Assembly: GCA_013112715.1 (NCBI GenBank)
Contig: JABFGB010000025.1
Coordinates: forward strand, 1 to 64,000
DNA: 64,000 nt
Source of the DNA: Chloroflexota bacterium
Lineage (GTDB): Bacteria; Chloroflexota; Anaerolineae; Aggregatilineales; J027
Reading direction: 5' to 3'
The notes under the pieces were generated by a model. The model did no database searches. It saw only the letters and a program-made list of their open reading frames with translations, and was not told the origin of the DNA. Shown here in pieces: positions 50,021 through 58,533 of the stretch. Position 1 is the first letter of the stretch, and each line of letters begins with the position of its first letter. Both the position numbers and the translations under genes were made by a program.

Positions 50021-50425
50021 ATGTATGATGCCCCTTCCATATTCACCCCTGCCAATTTGCTGCGCGAAGCACGGCGGCAGAAAGGCATGGCTGAGGCTTC
50101 TATCCCACAGGTATGTATTCTCGATCCTGACGGTGATTTAACCCAATATCTGGTTGATACAGGTCAGGCGCATCGGCATCCGCATTGGGCATGTTATCAT
50201 ACGCGCCTTTACACCTTTACCCTCAACGGTGTTGAGTATGGAATAATTCCACATGCGGTAGGGGCTTCTTTTGCGGTGTTGGTAGCCTTTTCCAGTTCTT
50301 TTGCAAGGGGTCTTATAGGCGGGATCAGGGATAATTCAACGCGGGCGGTCTTGTTTGCTGACTCGCCTGCCACTGTCAATGAAATGGTGAGTTGCCGCTG
50401 GTCCACAAAACACAGCGTCTGCTGA
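50021..50425 (+). pseudogene. Truncated nucleoside phosphorylase
   Basis: The ORF from ATG 50021 reads MYDAPSIFTPANLLREARRQ, then PQVCILDPDGDLTQYLVDTG and YGIIPHAVGASFAVLVA, resembling the N-terminal third of uridine/nucleoside phosphorylases. Where such enzymes continue with the GTSG-like phosphate-binding loop, this one changes to SSSFARGLIGGIRDN and stops soon after. Frame loss near 50290 and the absence of the remaining two thirds make a functional enzyme unlikely. Confidence 0.6.
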
Positions 50426-50443
50426 ACAGCCCCTAGGAAAAAG

Positions 50444-50584
50444 ATGGGGGTTAGGTTCGGGCGACTAAAGGGCGGCGGCAAGAGTAAAGTGTATATCTAT
50501 CGCCCTAAAATTGAGGTGTTACTTGCCAATGGGTCTGCCCAAGCCTTTATTGCCAAACGGTACGTACAGTACGACGGAGGCTAA
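50444..50584 (+). CDS. Short ORF of unknown origin
   Basis: 46 residues, MGVRFGRLKGGGKSKVYIYR onwards, ending YVQYDGG. It is basic with a strand-like middle (KIEVLLANGSAQAFIA). It may be a remnant of a larger gene, in keeping with the broken phosphorylase before it. No RBS of note. The interval 50585-50928 shows no gene; near 50625 a stretch (AGACTTTTTCAACAGGCTG) resembles an insertion-sequence end. Confidence 0.3.
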   Translation: MGVRFGRLKGGGKSKVYIYRPKIEVLLANGSAQAFIAKRYVQYDGG

Positions 50585-50928
50585 CCTCACGCTAACTGAA
50601 AAAGCATGACTTGAAACCGGCAACTAGACTTTTTCAACAGGCTGGGTTATTTACTTGTCCGCCTCGCCATAGATTAAGTATTTCCGTTTGGCTTGCTAAG
50701 AGCAAAATTCCTAATGAGTGCATAATGTGGCAAAGTCACCTAGGAACTCGTGGGCTTGGGGATTATGCAGAACACGATGGGTATGAACCGTCTTTATCTC
50801 AATCAAGCCTATGCCTTTCGCTCCCTCTCCCACTTGAACTTTACCAAATCTTCATAGAGGCAATACGAAAACTTCAAAATCGTCTGCTATCCTCACCTAT
50901 AAACAAGCGAGGAAAGGATTGGATAGCC

Positions 50929-51189
50929 ATGTTCGGTTACGAGGGTGGTCACATGTTCTGGGGTGATGGATTGGTGATGTTGGTGTTTTGGTTGGCGGTC
51001 ATCATGCTGATTATCTGGGGACTCGGCGGGTTGTTTTCAAGGCAATCATCCCCACCCTCTCCCTACACGCCACCCACCGAAGACACGGCGGCAATCCTTC
51101 AACGTCGTTATGCACTCGGCGAAATCTCGCGGGACGAGTATCTCGCCATTTTGAAAGACTTACACCTACCCACTGGAGGGAGATCATGA
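50929..51189 (+). CDS. SHOCT-domain small membrane protein
   Basis: 86 residues from ATG 50929, with GGAAAGG upstream. A membrane segment (GLVMLVFWLAVIMLIIWGLG, about residues 13-32) is followed by a C-terminal SHOCT motif: AAILQRRYALGEISRDEYLA (short, about 60-80). SHOCT proteins of this type often sit beside copper or metal genes. The stop overlaps the next start (ATGA). Confidence 0.75.
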   Translation: MFGYEGGHMFWGDGLVMLVFWLAVIMLIIWGLGGLFSRQSSPPSPYTPPTEDTAAILQRRYALGEISRDEYLAILKDLHLPTGGRS

Positions 51190-52007
51190 ATCAACAACGG
51201 AAACTCTTTAGTTTAGTGATTATCGTGATTGCCGCCATCGCAGCCCTCATCCTCGTCAACACGGCGGTGACATTGGCCCAAGGGCCGGGTGGCAATGGTA
51301 ACTGTCATGGCTATGGTTCAAACTGGACAGGGAATCATGGTGGCATGATGGGACAAGGGATGATGAACGGTTCTGACTGGAATCATCTTGGCATGATGGG
51401 CAACGCGGGTTGCTCAATGATGGGCCATATGGGGACAATGATGGGGGTCTGGACACCGCCAACTGATTTAGCCCCTACGAGTGGTGTTTCGCTCGATCTT
51501 GAAGGCGCAACAAAAATCGCTGAGGCTTACCTCGGGTCGTGGCAAAATCCCAATCTGACCTTCGGTGAAGCCCTACAATTCGACAATCACTTTTATGTGA
51601 CAGCCCTTGAAACGGATACTGGGCGGGGAGCATTTGAATTTCTGATTGACCCGTCCACTGGCAATGTCTACCTTGAACCCGGCCCCAATATGATGTGGAA
51701 CTTGCGTTATGGGATGATGTATGGTGGGGGTTACGGCGTGAGGACTGGCACGACCCCCAATAACGACGGTGTTGAAATGTCCATCACCCCTGAACGCGCT
51801 CGTGAATTGGCCCAAGAGTATTTGACCAACTACAATCCCACTCTGACGATCAGCGAGGAAGCCGAGGCATTCTACGGCTACTACACATTGGAGCTTCTGC
51901 AAGACGGTCAGATTAGTGGCATGTTGAGTGTTAACGGCTACACCGGGCAAGTCTGGTTGCATACATGGCACGGTGAGTTCATCGCCCCCACCGCTGAAAT
52001 TGATTAA
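51186..52007 (+). CDS. Met-rich exported protein, possibly PepSY-like metal-binding
   Basis: 273 residues from ATG 51186. Signal peptide/anchor: MNQQRKLFSLVIIVIAAIAA. Residues 50-95 are Met/Gly/His-rich (GGMMGQGMMNGSDWNHLGMM), a typical Cu(I)-binding composition. Two similar domains follow, with DLEGATKIAEAYLGSWQNP at about 105 and ERARELAQEYLTNYNP at about 200, each with strand-turn features like PepSY repeats. Coupled to the SHOCT gene by ATGA, so the pair likely handles copper at the cell envelope. Confidence 0.7.
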   Translation: MNQQRKLFSLVIIVIAAIAALILVNTAVTLAQGPGGNGNCHGYGSNWTGNHGGMMGQGMMNGSDWNHLGMMGNAGCSMMGHMGTMMGVWTPPTDLAPTSGVSLDLEGATKIAEAYLGSWQNPNLTFGEALQFDNHFYVTALETDTGRGAFEFLIDPSTGNVYLEPGPNMMWNLRYGMMYGGGYGVRTGTTPNNDGVEMSITPERARELAQEYLTNYNPTLTISEEAEAFYGYYTLELLQDGQISGMLSVNGYTGQVWLHTWHGEFIAPTAEID

Positions 52008-52037
52008 GTTCCTAACCGACTTGCTGGTTTAATGAAG

Positions 52038-52069
52038 AGGCCGGAAGTTGCACCAAAGAACTCCGGCCT
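52038..52069 (+). terminator. Terminator-like hairpin after the Met-rich protein
   Basis: AGGCCGGA (52038-52045) pairs with TCCGGCCT (52062-52069), extended by GTT/AAC on the inside across one bulge. The tail is only GTTCATTTAATTT, so it is moderately convincing. Confidence 0.6.
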
Positions 52070-52147
52070 GTTCATTTAATTTGCACAGTTCACAGCGATG
52101 AGCTTCATGATTCCCACTTTTTAACAAACTCCATGAGGGATATCATT

Positions 52148-52293
52148 TTAGCGTTCTCGCTTGAATTTTCTAATTTCGACCCGCTCCTCATCCATAAGGT
52201 GCTGCTTGCGCTTGGCAGTTGCTACTACACCCACCACCGCAGCGAAACTTATGACAATGAAGACCCCCTAATCACCACTGCCATCATACCCAT
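52148..52293 (-). pseudogene. Broken small membrane protein
   Basis: On the minus strand MGMMAVVIR in one frame and then, after a one-base shift past a stop, FIVISFAAVVGVVATAKRKQ, HLMDEERVEIRKFKRER and a stop. Together these look like a short membrane helix with a charged tail, split by a frameshift. It may equally be chance; evidence is limited. Confidence 0.3.
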
Positions 52294-52409
52294 GTTGCAG
52301 CCTCACTTTCTTAGCCGCTCCCATTAGAGTAATCTCCTAAGCCAAACTTCCGCTCCCTTTCAGCGAAAAGGGCAGGGAAAAATGGGCGATTATCCCCAAT
52401 AAGGGGCTA

Positions 52410-52652
52410 TCAAAAAGTTAGCACTTTATCTGCTTGAACGACGCACTTTGCCAATTGACTCATTGTGCCAAGTTTGACCCCCGCAACGAGTTTTAACTCA
52501 CGCACCCCACGAGCATCGGCACAGGAACGACAGGCTTTGATTGGAACCCCTTTTTGGACAAGCCCCTTGAACATGCACTCCAAATTGTAATATCCATCAG
52601 GGGTTTGCTGCTGGGGTAGGGCACACAGCACCGCGTCAGCCATCAGCGGCAA
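52410..52652 (-). CDS. DsrE-family protein, N-terminally short
   Basis: 80 residues. ADAVLCALPQQQTPDGYYNL, KGVPIKACRSCADARGVREL and QADKVLTF match the DsrE/DsrF-like sulfur-relay family, including the conserved Cys pair. Typical members are about 115 residues, so roughly the first strand and helix are missing; the usable start is a TTG and the DNA just upstream shows a short broken frame. It may be a pseudogene or a minimal version. Confidence 0.6.
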   Translation of the reverse strand: MPLMADAVLCALPQQQTPDGYYNLECMFKGLVQKGVPIKACRSCADARGVRELKLVAGVKLGTMSQLAKCVVQADKVLTF

Positions 52653-52822
52653 TCACTGTCATAATATACACTGTTTAGTGGGTATAGGAAGTAGAACCCG
52701 CCGAATGGCGTATTGATGGATGATTATCTCTGAACAATACTATAGAGAAAATACTCAACACATTACATTGAAGGCCTACATCATGACAATTTATCACCGA
52801 CTTAGTGTTGCGCCGTCTACGT

Positions 52823-52828
52823 TATAAT
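52823..52828 (+). promoter_or_regulatory. -10 element of the propeller/cytochrome operon
   Basis: A perfect TATAAT lies 57 bases before ATG 52886. The matching -35 is weak. Confidence 0.3.
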
Positions 52829-52885
52829 GAATTAACAAAAAACGGACTCAGCATAGGTCGATAGATTTTGTGGATGGAAGATTAC

Positions 52886-53866
52886 ATGAAAAAGCAAACT
52901 GGACATTCCCTGTCAAAAAAGTCCTTTTTAAGTACACCAACCTTACTCATAATAACCGCCGCTGTCGTTGGCCTCGTCATTTTGGGAATATGGACGGTGA
53001 GCAACCCTCAAGACGACTCCCCTTCGTCTAACAATTCATCCAACGCAAACCAGCCCTCTATCGAAATGGCCCATATTCACGGCTTGGGGTTTTCTTCAGA
53101 CGGGCGTGAATTGTATGTGCCAGCCCACTATGGTGTAGTCGTCTTTAGCGACAACCGTTGGTCTATCCTAGACATCCCAGTAAACGACTATATGGGATAT
53201 ACACCCGTAGATAACGGCTTCTATAGCAGCGGGCATCCGGGAGTGGGGACAGACCTTATCAATCCACTGGGATTGGTCAAAAGCACCGATGGCGGCAGGA
53301 CACTCACCACATTAGATTTCTCTGGTGAAAGTGATTTCCATGTGATGGGGGTAGGGTACAAAAACCACGCCCTATATGTTTTGAATCCAAGCCCAAACAC
53401 TATCTTATCTGCTGGAATGTACTACAGTTTGGACGATGGGGTGACTTGGCAACCCTGTCGTGCGGAAGGGATGTCGGGTGAGGTACTCCAAATCGCTGTG
53501 CATCCCGCCAACGCCAATGTAGTCGCAGTTGCCACTGCAAACGGGGTGTTTCTCTCACAAGACTATGGTGCCACGTTTGAATCAATTGGCGAGAGTGCCC
53601 CTACTACTGCGGTAGCGTTCGATGCCAACGGCGAAAGTCTGTTTTTCGGCTACCAAGCACTTCAGAGATACAGTTTGGCGACAGAGCAAATTGAAACCCT
53701 ATCAACCCCTACCCTTGACGCTGAAAATGGCATTAACTACATTGCCCTCAACCCGGTCTCGGCGGAGATCGCTTTTGCGACCTTAAGCAAAGATATTTAT
53801 CTGTCAAAAGCTATTGGACAGACATGGGAGCAGATTGCCCAACAAGGCATTGGGCATAATTTGTGA
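52886..53866 (+). CDS. F510_1955-type exported beta-propeller protein
   Basis: 326 residues from ATG 52886 (GGAAG upstream). An N-terminal membrane anchor (TPTLLIITAAVVGLVILGIW, about 15-34) is followed by a Ser/Asn-rich linker and a repeat domain. MAHIHGLGFSSDGRELYVPA is the signature start of the F510_1955 family; later KSTDGGRTLTTLD, YSLDDGVTWQPC and LSQDYGATFESIG are BNR/sialidase-type Asp-box repeats. The name 'glycosylhydrolase' is automatic in this family and there is no proof of activity. Often seen near copper or cytochrome genes, as here. Confidence 0.75.
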   Translation: MKKQTGHSLSKKSFLSTPTLLIITAAVVGLVILGIWTVSNPQDDSPSSNNSSNANQPSIEMAHIHGLGFSSDGRELYVPAHYGVVVFSDNRWSILDIPVNDYMGYTPVDNGFYSSGHPGVGTDLINPLGLVKSTDGGRTLTTLDFSGESDFHVMGVGYKNHALYVLNPSPNTILSAGMYYSLDDGVTWQPCRAEGMSGEVLQIAVHPANANVVAVATANGVFLSQDYGATFESIGESAPTTAVAFDANGESLFFGYQALQRYSLATEQIETLSTPTLDAENGINYIALNPVSAEIAFATLSKDIYLSKAIGQTWEQIAQQGIGHNL

Positions 53867-53907
53867 TTTTCCCCTAGCCTGTTCGATTAGGATGACCTTT
53901 AAAGAAG

Positions 53908-54369
53908 ATGAAATCCATCCGCTGTATACTACTCATCGCTGCCTTAGTCAGTCTGCTTTTGGTCAGTTGTGCACGGTCGTCGCAAGACCGTTCAGATAAC
54001 AACCGCCCAACCGAAGACCCTCTCAGTGCAGGGCAAGCCTTATACCAAGCGCACTGTGCGACCTGTCATGGGGTGGAGGGCAAAGGACAATTTCCAGATA
54101 ACCCGTATGGCCCAGATGCCAATGACTTGATTGGTGCTCCGCCTCATGATCCAACCGGGCATACGTGGCATCACCCCGACGTGGTGTTGGTGCAAATCAC
54201 CCAAGAGGGGCGATCTCAACCGGGGGTCTATCCGATGCCTGCTTTTGGCGATAAGCTGACGGAAAGTGAGATCATGGCGATTTTAGGCTATATCAAGACG
54301 TGGTGGACGCCTGAACAAATTGCAGCGCAGGCGACTGCCAGTGCCCAATTTACACCATCCGTAAAGTAA
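53908..54369 (+). CDS. Cytochrome c lipoprotein
   Basis: 153 residues. A signal peptide with a lipobox (LLLVSCARS, Cys at residue 21) suggests membrane anchoring. CATCH at about residue 48 (HCATCHGVEGKGQF) is the heme-c attachment site, and YPMPAFGDKLTESE near 112 supplies the distal Met. One heme, class I style. Downstream of the propeller protein by about 40 bases, probably one operon. Confidence 0.88.
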   Translation: MKSIRCILLIAALVSLLLVSCARSSQDRSDNNRPTEDPLSAGQALYQAHCATCHGVEGKGQFPDNPYGPDANDLIGAPPHDPTGHTWHHPDVVLVQITQEGRSQPGVYPMPAFGDKLTESEIMAILGYIKTWWTPEQIAAQATASAQFTPSVK

Positions 54370-54392
54370 TAATCTTACCCTGATTGCTAGAG

Positions 54393-54572
54393 AAGCTAGA
54401 CTTTGCCTATCTTAATTATCCGCTTTTACGCATGGCCTAGCGATGGGCAAAACCCAGTTTCGACTTTTTCTATGTCTTGAGGATAGGCCGACATTGGAAA
54501 AGACTGAGAGTTTTTTGACCCATTATGGCCTCACCTGTATTGAGAAGCCATTGTTATGTGCAAAGTCTAGCT
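54393..54572. repeat. MITE-like element, 14-bp perfect terminal repeats
   Basis: AAGCTAGACTTTGC (54393-54406) and GCAAAGTCTAGCTT (54559-54572) are exact inverted repeats bounding 180 bases. No transposase and no clear target duplication. The interior contains a 44-codon ORF of uncertain value. The CTAGACTTT stretch also appears near 50625. Confidence 0.6.
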
Positions 54573-54629
54573 TATAAGCTGGAGTCTTAAATAGAATTTT
54601 TAACATTTCCCATAAAAGCGAGGTATTAA

Positions 54630-55229
54630 ATGAGTAGAAAAGCAATACCCCATAAAAGAGCAACTAAAGCAGGCAAAAACAAACGGTGGCGTAATCGTTT
54701 TTCATCTAATTCATCTGAAATCCTGATTGTCATTGGAACAATTCTTGCTGCTGTTGCTATCTTTGCGACCTTTATCATCATCAGTCAAGGTGGAGATGCG
54801 TCAGGTTATGATCCGAGCATTCCTGATGAAAGTATTGGCATTGATGTTCTGACTTCTCCTCACATTGAACCTGATGAAGTGCCTTCCGGTTATAACTCGA
54901 ATCCACCGACATCAGGTGGACATTATGTTCAGCCTGCACCTTGGGGTGTTTATGCAGAAACCCTCCCAGACCAAACCCTGATTCATAATCTTGAACACGG
55001 CGGCATTTGGATTTCGTATCGAGATAAGAATGATAAAGATACTGTCAAAGCGTTAGAAGATCTCGCCGAAAAGTACGATTCTCATCTTATTGTTACGTAT
55101 CGCCCTGAAAATGATAGTCCAATCATCGTAACTGCGTGGGGACGGTTACTGAAATTAAATGAGGTAAATAAAGGGCAAATTGTCAATTTTATTGCCCGGT
55201 ATCGCTTCAAAGGCCCGGAGAGTGCCTAG
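54630..55229 (+). CDS. DUF3105 membrane-anchored protein
   Basis: 199 residues. Basic N-terminus, then a membrane segment (EILIVIGTILAAVAIFATFI, about 30-50), then the DUF3105 core: GYNSNPPTSGGHYVQPAPWG at about 88 and LIHNLEHGGIWISYRD at about 117. The His residues in SGGH and NLEHGG are conserved in the family and could bind metal. Function is unknown, usually extracellular. RBS region is modest (AAAAGCGAGG). Confidence 0.85.
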   Translation: MSRKAIPHKRATKAGKNKRWRNRFSSNSSEILIVIGTILAAVAIFATFIIISQGGDASGYDPSIPDESIGIDVLTSPHIEPDEVPSGYNSNPPTSGGHYVQPAPWGVYAETLPDQTLIHNLEHGGIWISYRDKNDKDTVKALEDLAEKYDSHLIVTYRPENDSPIIVTAWGRLLKLNEVNKGQIVNFIARYRFKGPESA

Positions 55230-55230
55230 A

Positions 55231-56079
55231 ATGACTACTATATCGCTTCCCCATTCACGATTACCTCGTAGTGTGTATGTTTCGCGGAGTATTGCTCGAC
55301 ATTGGTTGGCAATTTTCCTTATTCTGTTTGGGATTTTCAATTTTCTGCCATTTCTAGCACCCGTTTTTATGCGACTTGATTGGAAGCCTCCTGGCAACGC
55401 CATCTATACACTGTATTCGCCGCTGTGCCATCAAATGGCTCAACGTTCTTTTTTCTTCTTCGGGTCACAGGTGATGTATAACGCAGATGAACTGCCTGTA
55501 AAACTTAGTGGCAATCAAGCATCCGATACTTGGACCCTACGCCGTTTTCGAGGAAATGAAGAGGTGGGTTGGAAAGTCGCATGGTCAGATAGGATGGTCT
55601 ACTTGTATGGTGGTGTTTGGCTAGCCGCCATAGCCTATGCGTTCTTAGCCCGTACTCATCGAATAAAGCCTATTTCTCTTTGGCTTTTTGCTCTGCTTCT
55701 TTTTCCAATGGTTTTAGACGGTGGAACGCATTTTATTAGTGATTTGGACGGGCTGACAAACGGCTTTCGTTATGATAATGCTTGGCTGGCTACTTTAACA
55801 GGTCATCTACTACCCGACAGCTTTTATGTAGGGGATGCCCTTGGATCATTTAACTCGTTGATGCGCTTGATAACGGGTCTTTTGGTGGGAATTGCAGGTG
55901 TGTGGCTGGCTTTACCTTACATAGACGGTCAAATGCGGGAAGTAGATAGAAGTTTGTCTAGGAAACTCCAGCAGTGGCAGGAAAATCAATGGCGACTTGC
56001 TAGAGAATTGACCTCAGTAATAGAGGGACACCGTTTACCCAATGAGCAAGAGGTTGGTTATGCAGGTAACCAGACATGA
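55231..56079 (+). CDS. DUF2085 membrane protein
   Basis: 282 residues from ATG 55231 (GGAG upstream), directly after DUF3105. About five hydrophobic segments, with YTLYSPLCHQMAQRSFFFFG near 70 (the CHQ..RS signature of DUF2085) and LDGGTHFISDLDGL near 170. Function is unknown. A Trp-rich C-terminal tail (QQWQENQWRLAREL) is likely cytoplasmic. The stop overlaps the next ATG by ATGA. Confidence 0.8.
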   Translation: MTTISLPHSRLPRSVYVSRSIARHWLAIFLILFGIFNFLPFLAPVFMRLDWKPPGNAIYTLYSPLCHQMAQRSFFFFGSQVMYNADELPVKLSGNQASDTWTLRRFRGNEEVGWKVAWSDRMVYLYGGVWLAAIAYAFLARTHRIKPISLWLFALLLFPMVLDGGTHFISDLDGLTNGFRYDNAWLATLTGHLLPDSFYVGDALGSFNSLMRLITGLLVGIAGVWLALPYIDGQMREVDRSLSRKLQQWQENQWRLARELTSVIEGHRLPNEQEVGYAGNQT

Positions 56080-56276
56080 TGCACCTGCACGGGTCGGGAA
56101 AATTTAAAAAAGATGGCCCCATATGGCCGGGGGTACTGGTACTCACAATTACGATCATGATGGTGATTGGGGCATTTATCAGGATTGGGTGGCTAGCCTT
56201 GGCGCCTTTTGGGTTTGCAGCATTTCTGCTTTTCACAGCCCTTTGGTTGATGCGAGTTTCTGACCGCCGCGACTAG
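56076..56276 (+). CDS. Small membrane protein, unknown
   Basis: 66 residues. Basic start MMHLHGSGKFKKDGPIWPGV, then two hydrophobic segments (VLVLTITIMMVIGAFIRIGW and LALAPFGFAAFLLFTALWLM). ATGA overlap with the DUF2085 gene makes it part of that operon. No family is recognised. Confidence 0.55.
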   Translation: MMHLHGSGKFKKDGPIWPGVLVLTITIMMVIGAFIRIGWLALAPFGFAAFLLFTALWLMRVSDRRD

Positions 56277-56307
56277 CCAATAATCGAATAAAGTCCGCGT
56301 TTTCCAC

Positions 56308-56544
56308 TCAATCAATATCCCCAAATTGGTGATACCATAACTGCCCTACAAAGTATCCCAAGACTCCAGCCAAAAGTCCCGTTAACCAGTGTAAAGGATG
56401 GGGTCTGGTGTTAATCACCATTTCCGCAACTATATAACCTATCAGCCCTAGTCCTCCAATCCATGCGTAAACTACTAGAGGCCAATCTTTTTGTTTGTGA
56501 AGGGACTTTGACCCTGCCATACTTGGTTTTTTACTCTTGCTCAT
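56308..56544 (-). CDS. Small two-helix membrane protein, unknown
   Basis: 78 residues: Lys/Ser-rich start (MSKSKKPSMAGSKSLHKQKD) then two hydrophobic segments, VVYAWIGGLGLIGYIVAEMV and WLTGLLAGVLGYFVGQLWYH. It is convergent with the previous operon and next to the Met/Asp-rich protein. Function is unknown. Confidence 0.5.
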   Translation of the reverse strand: MSKSKKPSMAGSKSLHKQKDWPLVVYAWIGGLGLIGYIVAEMVINTRPHPLHWLTGLLAGVLGYFVGQLWYHQFGDID

Positions 56545-56565
56545 GATAACCCTGCCATTTTGGTA

Positions 56566-56817
56566 TTAGTGCCCCATATCATCCATATTATCCCCATCTG
56601 GGGTTTGAGGAGTGGGGACACTAGTTGTATCCAGACCATGCTCCATGCTTGGAGTTGCTCTCGGAGTCATCGTCATTTCCTCCTCTTGCATATCGTCTGG
56701 CATTCCGGGCATTGAGCGCATAGGGTCGGTAGAGGTATCTTGGGTATCACCAAAAGCGTAAGTCAGGGCAACTATCCCAACTAAAATGAATACAAAAACA
56801 ATGATGTTTTTCCGCAT
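56566..56817 (-). CDS. Met/Asp-rich exported protein, probable metal binding
   Basis: 83 residues. MRKNIIVFVFILVGIVALTY is a signal peptide or anchor. The remainder is Met-, Asp- and His-rich (PMRSMPGMPDDMQEEEMTMT, then DGDNMDDMGH), a composition typical of copper chaperone-like small proteins. No RBS stands out. It lies upstream of the metal cluster. Confidence 0.55.
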   Translation of the reverse strand: MRKNIIVFVFILVGIVALTYAFGDTQDTSTDPMRSMPGMPDDMQEEEMTMTPRATPSMEHGLDTTSVPTPQTPDGDNMDDMGH

Positions 56818-57227
56818 GATTCTTTATCCCCCTTAATTACTGCGAGGTCTACGATGTAGGAAAAAAGACTGTTTTGTTCGCAGTCTGTCCAGTGTAATAA
56901 ATTTTGTCAGTCCAACATATACGCCAAATAGCGTGTTTTTACTGGGAGGGAATGAGTTTTTATACATGGAGTATTCAAAACACGAGGAATGAGAAGGTAG
57001 TCCTTGGGGCGACTATGCTTAACCTTACATACCCTAGACATGGTAAAATTTTTCAGCGATTAGAATGGGCGATGTCAATAGGGAAGCAAAACTTGTTGAT
57101 TTAGCCTGCGGTTAGACTAGCTAGGATTGCATGAGATCAAAACAAACTGAGCCGGAGAGTTCAGGGATTAGCCTCGAACAACTTAACATTGTTCGCAAAA
57201 TAATCCCCGAACTCGCATTGCCCAAAG
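56818..57227. other. Intergenic, no gene seen
   Basis: About 410 bases with short frames but nothing convincing. The part from about 57110 to 57130 carries GACTAGCTAGG. No terminator or repeat stands out. Confidence 0.3.
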
Positions 57228-57911
57228 CTAATGACTATCTACCTTGATTATTGGGGATGGCTCCTTCACTTGCACCCGTTTGAAATGAGGGAAGAAAGCA
57301 GGGGTAATTGCCATGTATGTGGCATATTCATTGGGGAACTGGACAAGAGCCTCTTGCTCTTCCCTATGAGCTAATCTGATATACATCACCACCAAAATTG
57401 GGAACATAATCAAGGTCAATAGGGTAGGCCATTGAGCGAGAAAGCCTAGCATGATGATTACGAAACCCACATATTGCGGATGGCGTACAAAGGTATAGGG
57501 ACCAGAAATGGCAAGTTGGCCTCTTACCTGAGCCTGATATAGAACCGTCCAAGAACGAGCCAGCAAGACAAAGCCGGCGAGGATCAAAATACTGCTCAAG
57601 ATGTGGAGGAAACCAAAATGAGGATCACCCTTCATCCCTAAGAGAGTTTCCCAAAGATGACCCGCGTTATGTGAAAACACATCAATGTCAGGATAGCGGC
57701 GGGCCAACCAGCCTGAGAGTAGGTAAATTGTCAAAGGGAAACCATACATCTCGGTGAAGAGCGCCACAATAAAGGCTGTGAAAGCTCCAAACGAGCGCCA
57801 ATCACGTCTCGTGCGTGGTCGTGTGAAACTGAAGGCGAAGATGATGAAGACTGCCGCATTGATGACGACCAGTGCCCATAGGCCATAGGCAGGTGAATCT
57901 GAGTATTCCAT
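57228..57911 (-). CDS. Isoprenylcysteine methyltransferase-like membrane protein
   Basis: 227 residues with five or six hydrophobic segments. PYTFVRHPQYVGFVIIMLGF at about 145 and REEQEALVQFPNEYATYMAI near 195 are the signature of the ICMT/PEMT/NnrU-type methyltransferase family (R-H-P-x-Y-x-G and E-E...Y). Such proteins are frequent near copper and DUF2933 genes. The substrate is unknown. It is the last gene of the leftward metal cluster. Confidence 0.8.
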   Translation of the reverse strand: MEYSDSPAYGLWALVVINAAVFIIFAFSFTRPRTRRDWRSFGAFTAFIVALFTEMYGFPLTIYLLSGWLARRYPDIDVFSHNAGHLWETLLGMKGDPHFGFLHILSSILILAGFVLLARSWTVLYQAQVRGQLAISGPYTFVRHPQYVGFVIIMLGFLAQWPTLLTLIMFPILVVMYIRLAHREEQEALVQFPNEYATYMAITPAFFPHFKRVQVKEPSPIIKVDSH

Positions 57912-57923
57912 CGCTAAGCTCCT

Positions 57924-58142
57924 TTAATGTTTGTGCTGCCCACCATGATTCCCATGCCCGCCGTGCATAAACAAATGCGTCACAAGGCATAAGGCCACGA
58001 GACCATAAGGCAGGGCACCCAAAACATGGGCGGTGTGTTCTGTGGCTAGAAAGAAGGCAGCAATCGCCAAGAACACCACTAGAGCGAAACCAGATTTTGA
58101 GTGTAACAACTGCCCGATGATTGATGAATCTTTGTTAGTCAC
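57924..58142 (-). CDS. DUF2933 small membrane protein
   Basis: 72 residues: hydrophobic segments at about 16-33 and 40-58, His-rich tail (HGGHGNHGGQHKH). LHSKSGFALVVFLAIAAFFL then LPYGLVALCLVTHLFMHGGH is the DUF2933 pattern. The His tail may bind metal. Located between cupredoxin and the ICMT-like gene in the metal cluster. Confidence 0.8.
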   Translation of the reverse strand: MTNKDSSIIGQLLHSKSGFALVVFLAIAAFFLATEHTAHVLGALPYGLVALCLVTHLFMHGGHGNHGGQHKH

Positions 58143-58152
58143 GAGGCTCTCC

Positions 58153-58533
58153 TTATTCCACCACTAACTTGCCACGAAACATACCCATTTGACAGCTAAA
58201 CTCGTATTCACCTGCTTTTTCCGGTAGAAATTCAATCGTCACCGTTTCACCAGTGGGCAGCTTGGCACTTTTGCCAAAGTCATTAAAAATGACCATTTCC
58301 GAGCAGGCAGCAGTTTCTTCACGCCGAAAGTGCAGACGAACGGGCTTGTCATGCTGTACGACGATGACATCGGGAGTATAGCCACCTTTGACCAGCACCA
58401 TTGCTTCTTGATAGCCGTTGGATGCGAGCGCCGCACGGGTGCCACTTCGCCGAGGCCCCCAGAAGAACAGTGCAATACCAAGATTGATTGCTATCCCTCC
58501 TAAGATGATGAAAATATCCACTAGCGTTATCAT
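58153..58533 (-). CDS. Cupredoxin-domain protein
   Basis: 126 residues from ATG 58533, overlapping the CopA stop (ATGA), with GGAG upstream. One N-terminal membrane segment ([20 protein letters not shown]), then a beta-sandwich with [20 protein letters not shown] near 75 and [19 protein letters not shown] at the end: Cys and Met ligands in the C-x-M-x-M loop, plus an upstream Cys and His. Likely binds copper near the membrane. Confidence 0.85.
   Translation of the reverse strand: MITLVDIFIILGGIAINLGIALFFWGPRRSGTRAALASNGYQEAMVLVKGGYTPDVIVVQHDKPVRLHFRREETAACSEMVIFNDFGKSAKLPTGETVTIEFLPEKAGEYEFSCQMGMFRGKLVVE

Noticed and set aside
52133..52327. 64-codon plus-strand ORF
   Set aside because: The opposite strand reads better as a decayed membrane protein; no RBS.
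56904..57104. 66-codon plus-strand ORF
   Set aside because: No RBS, no recognisable features, low protein-likeness.
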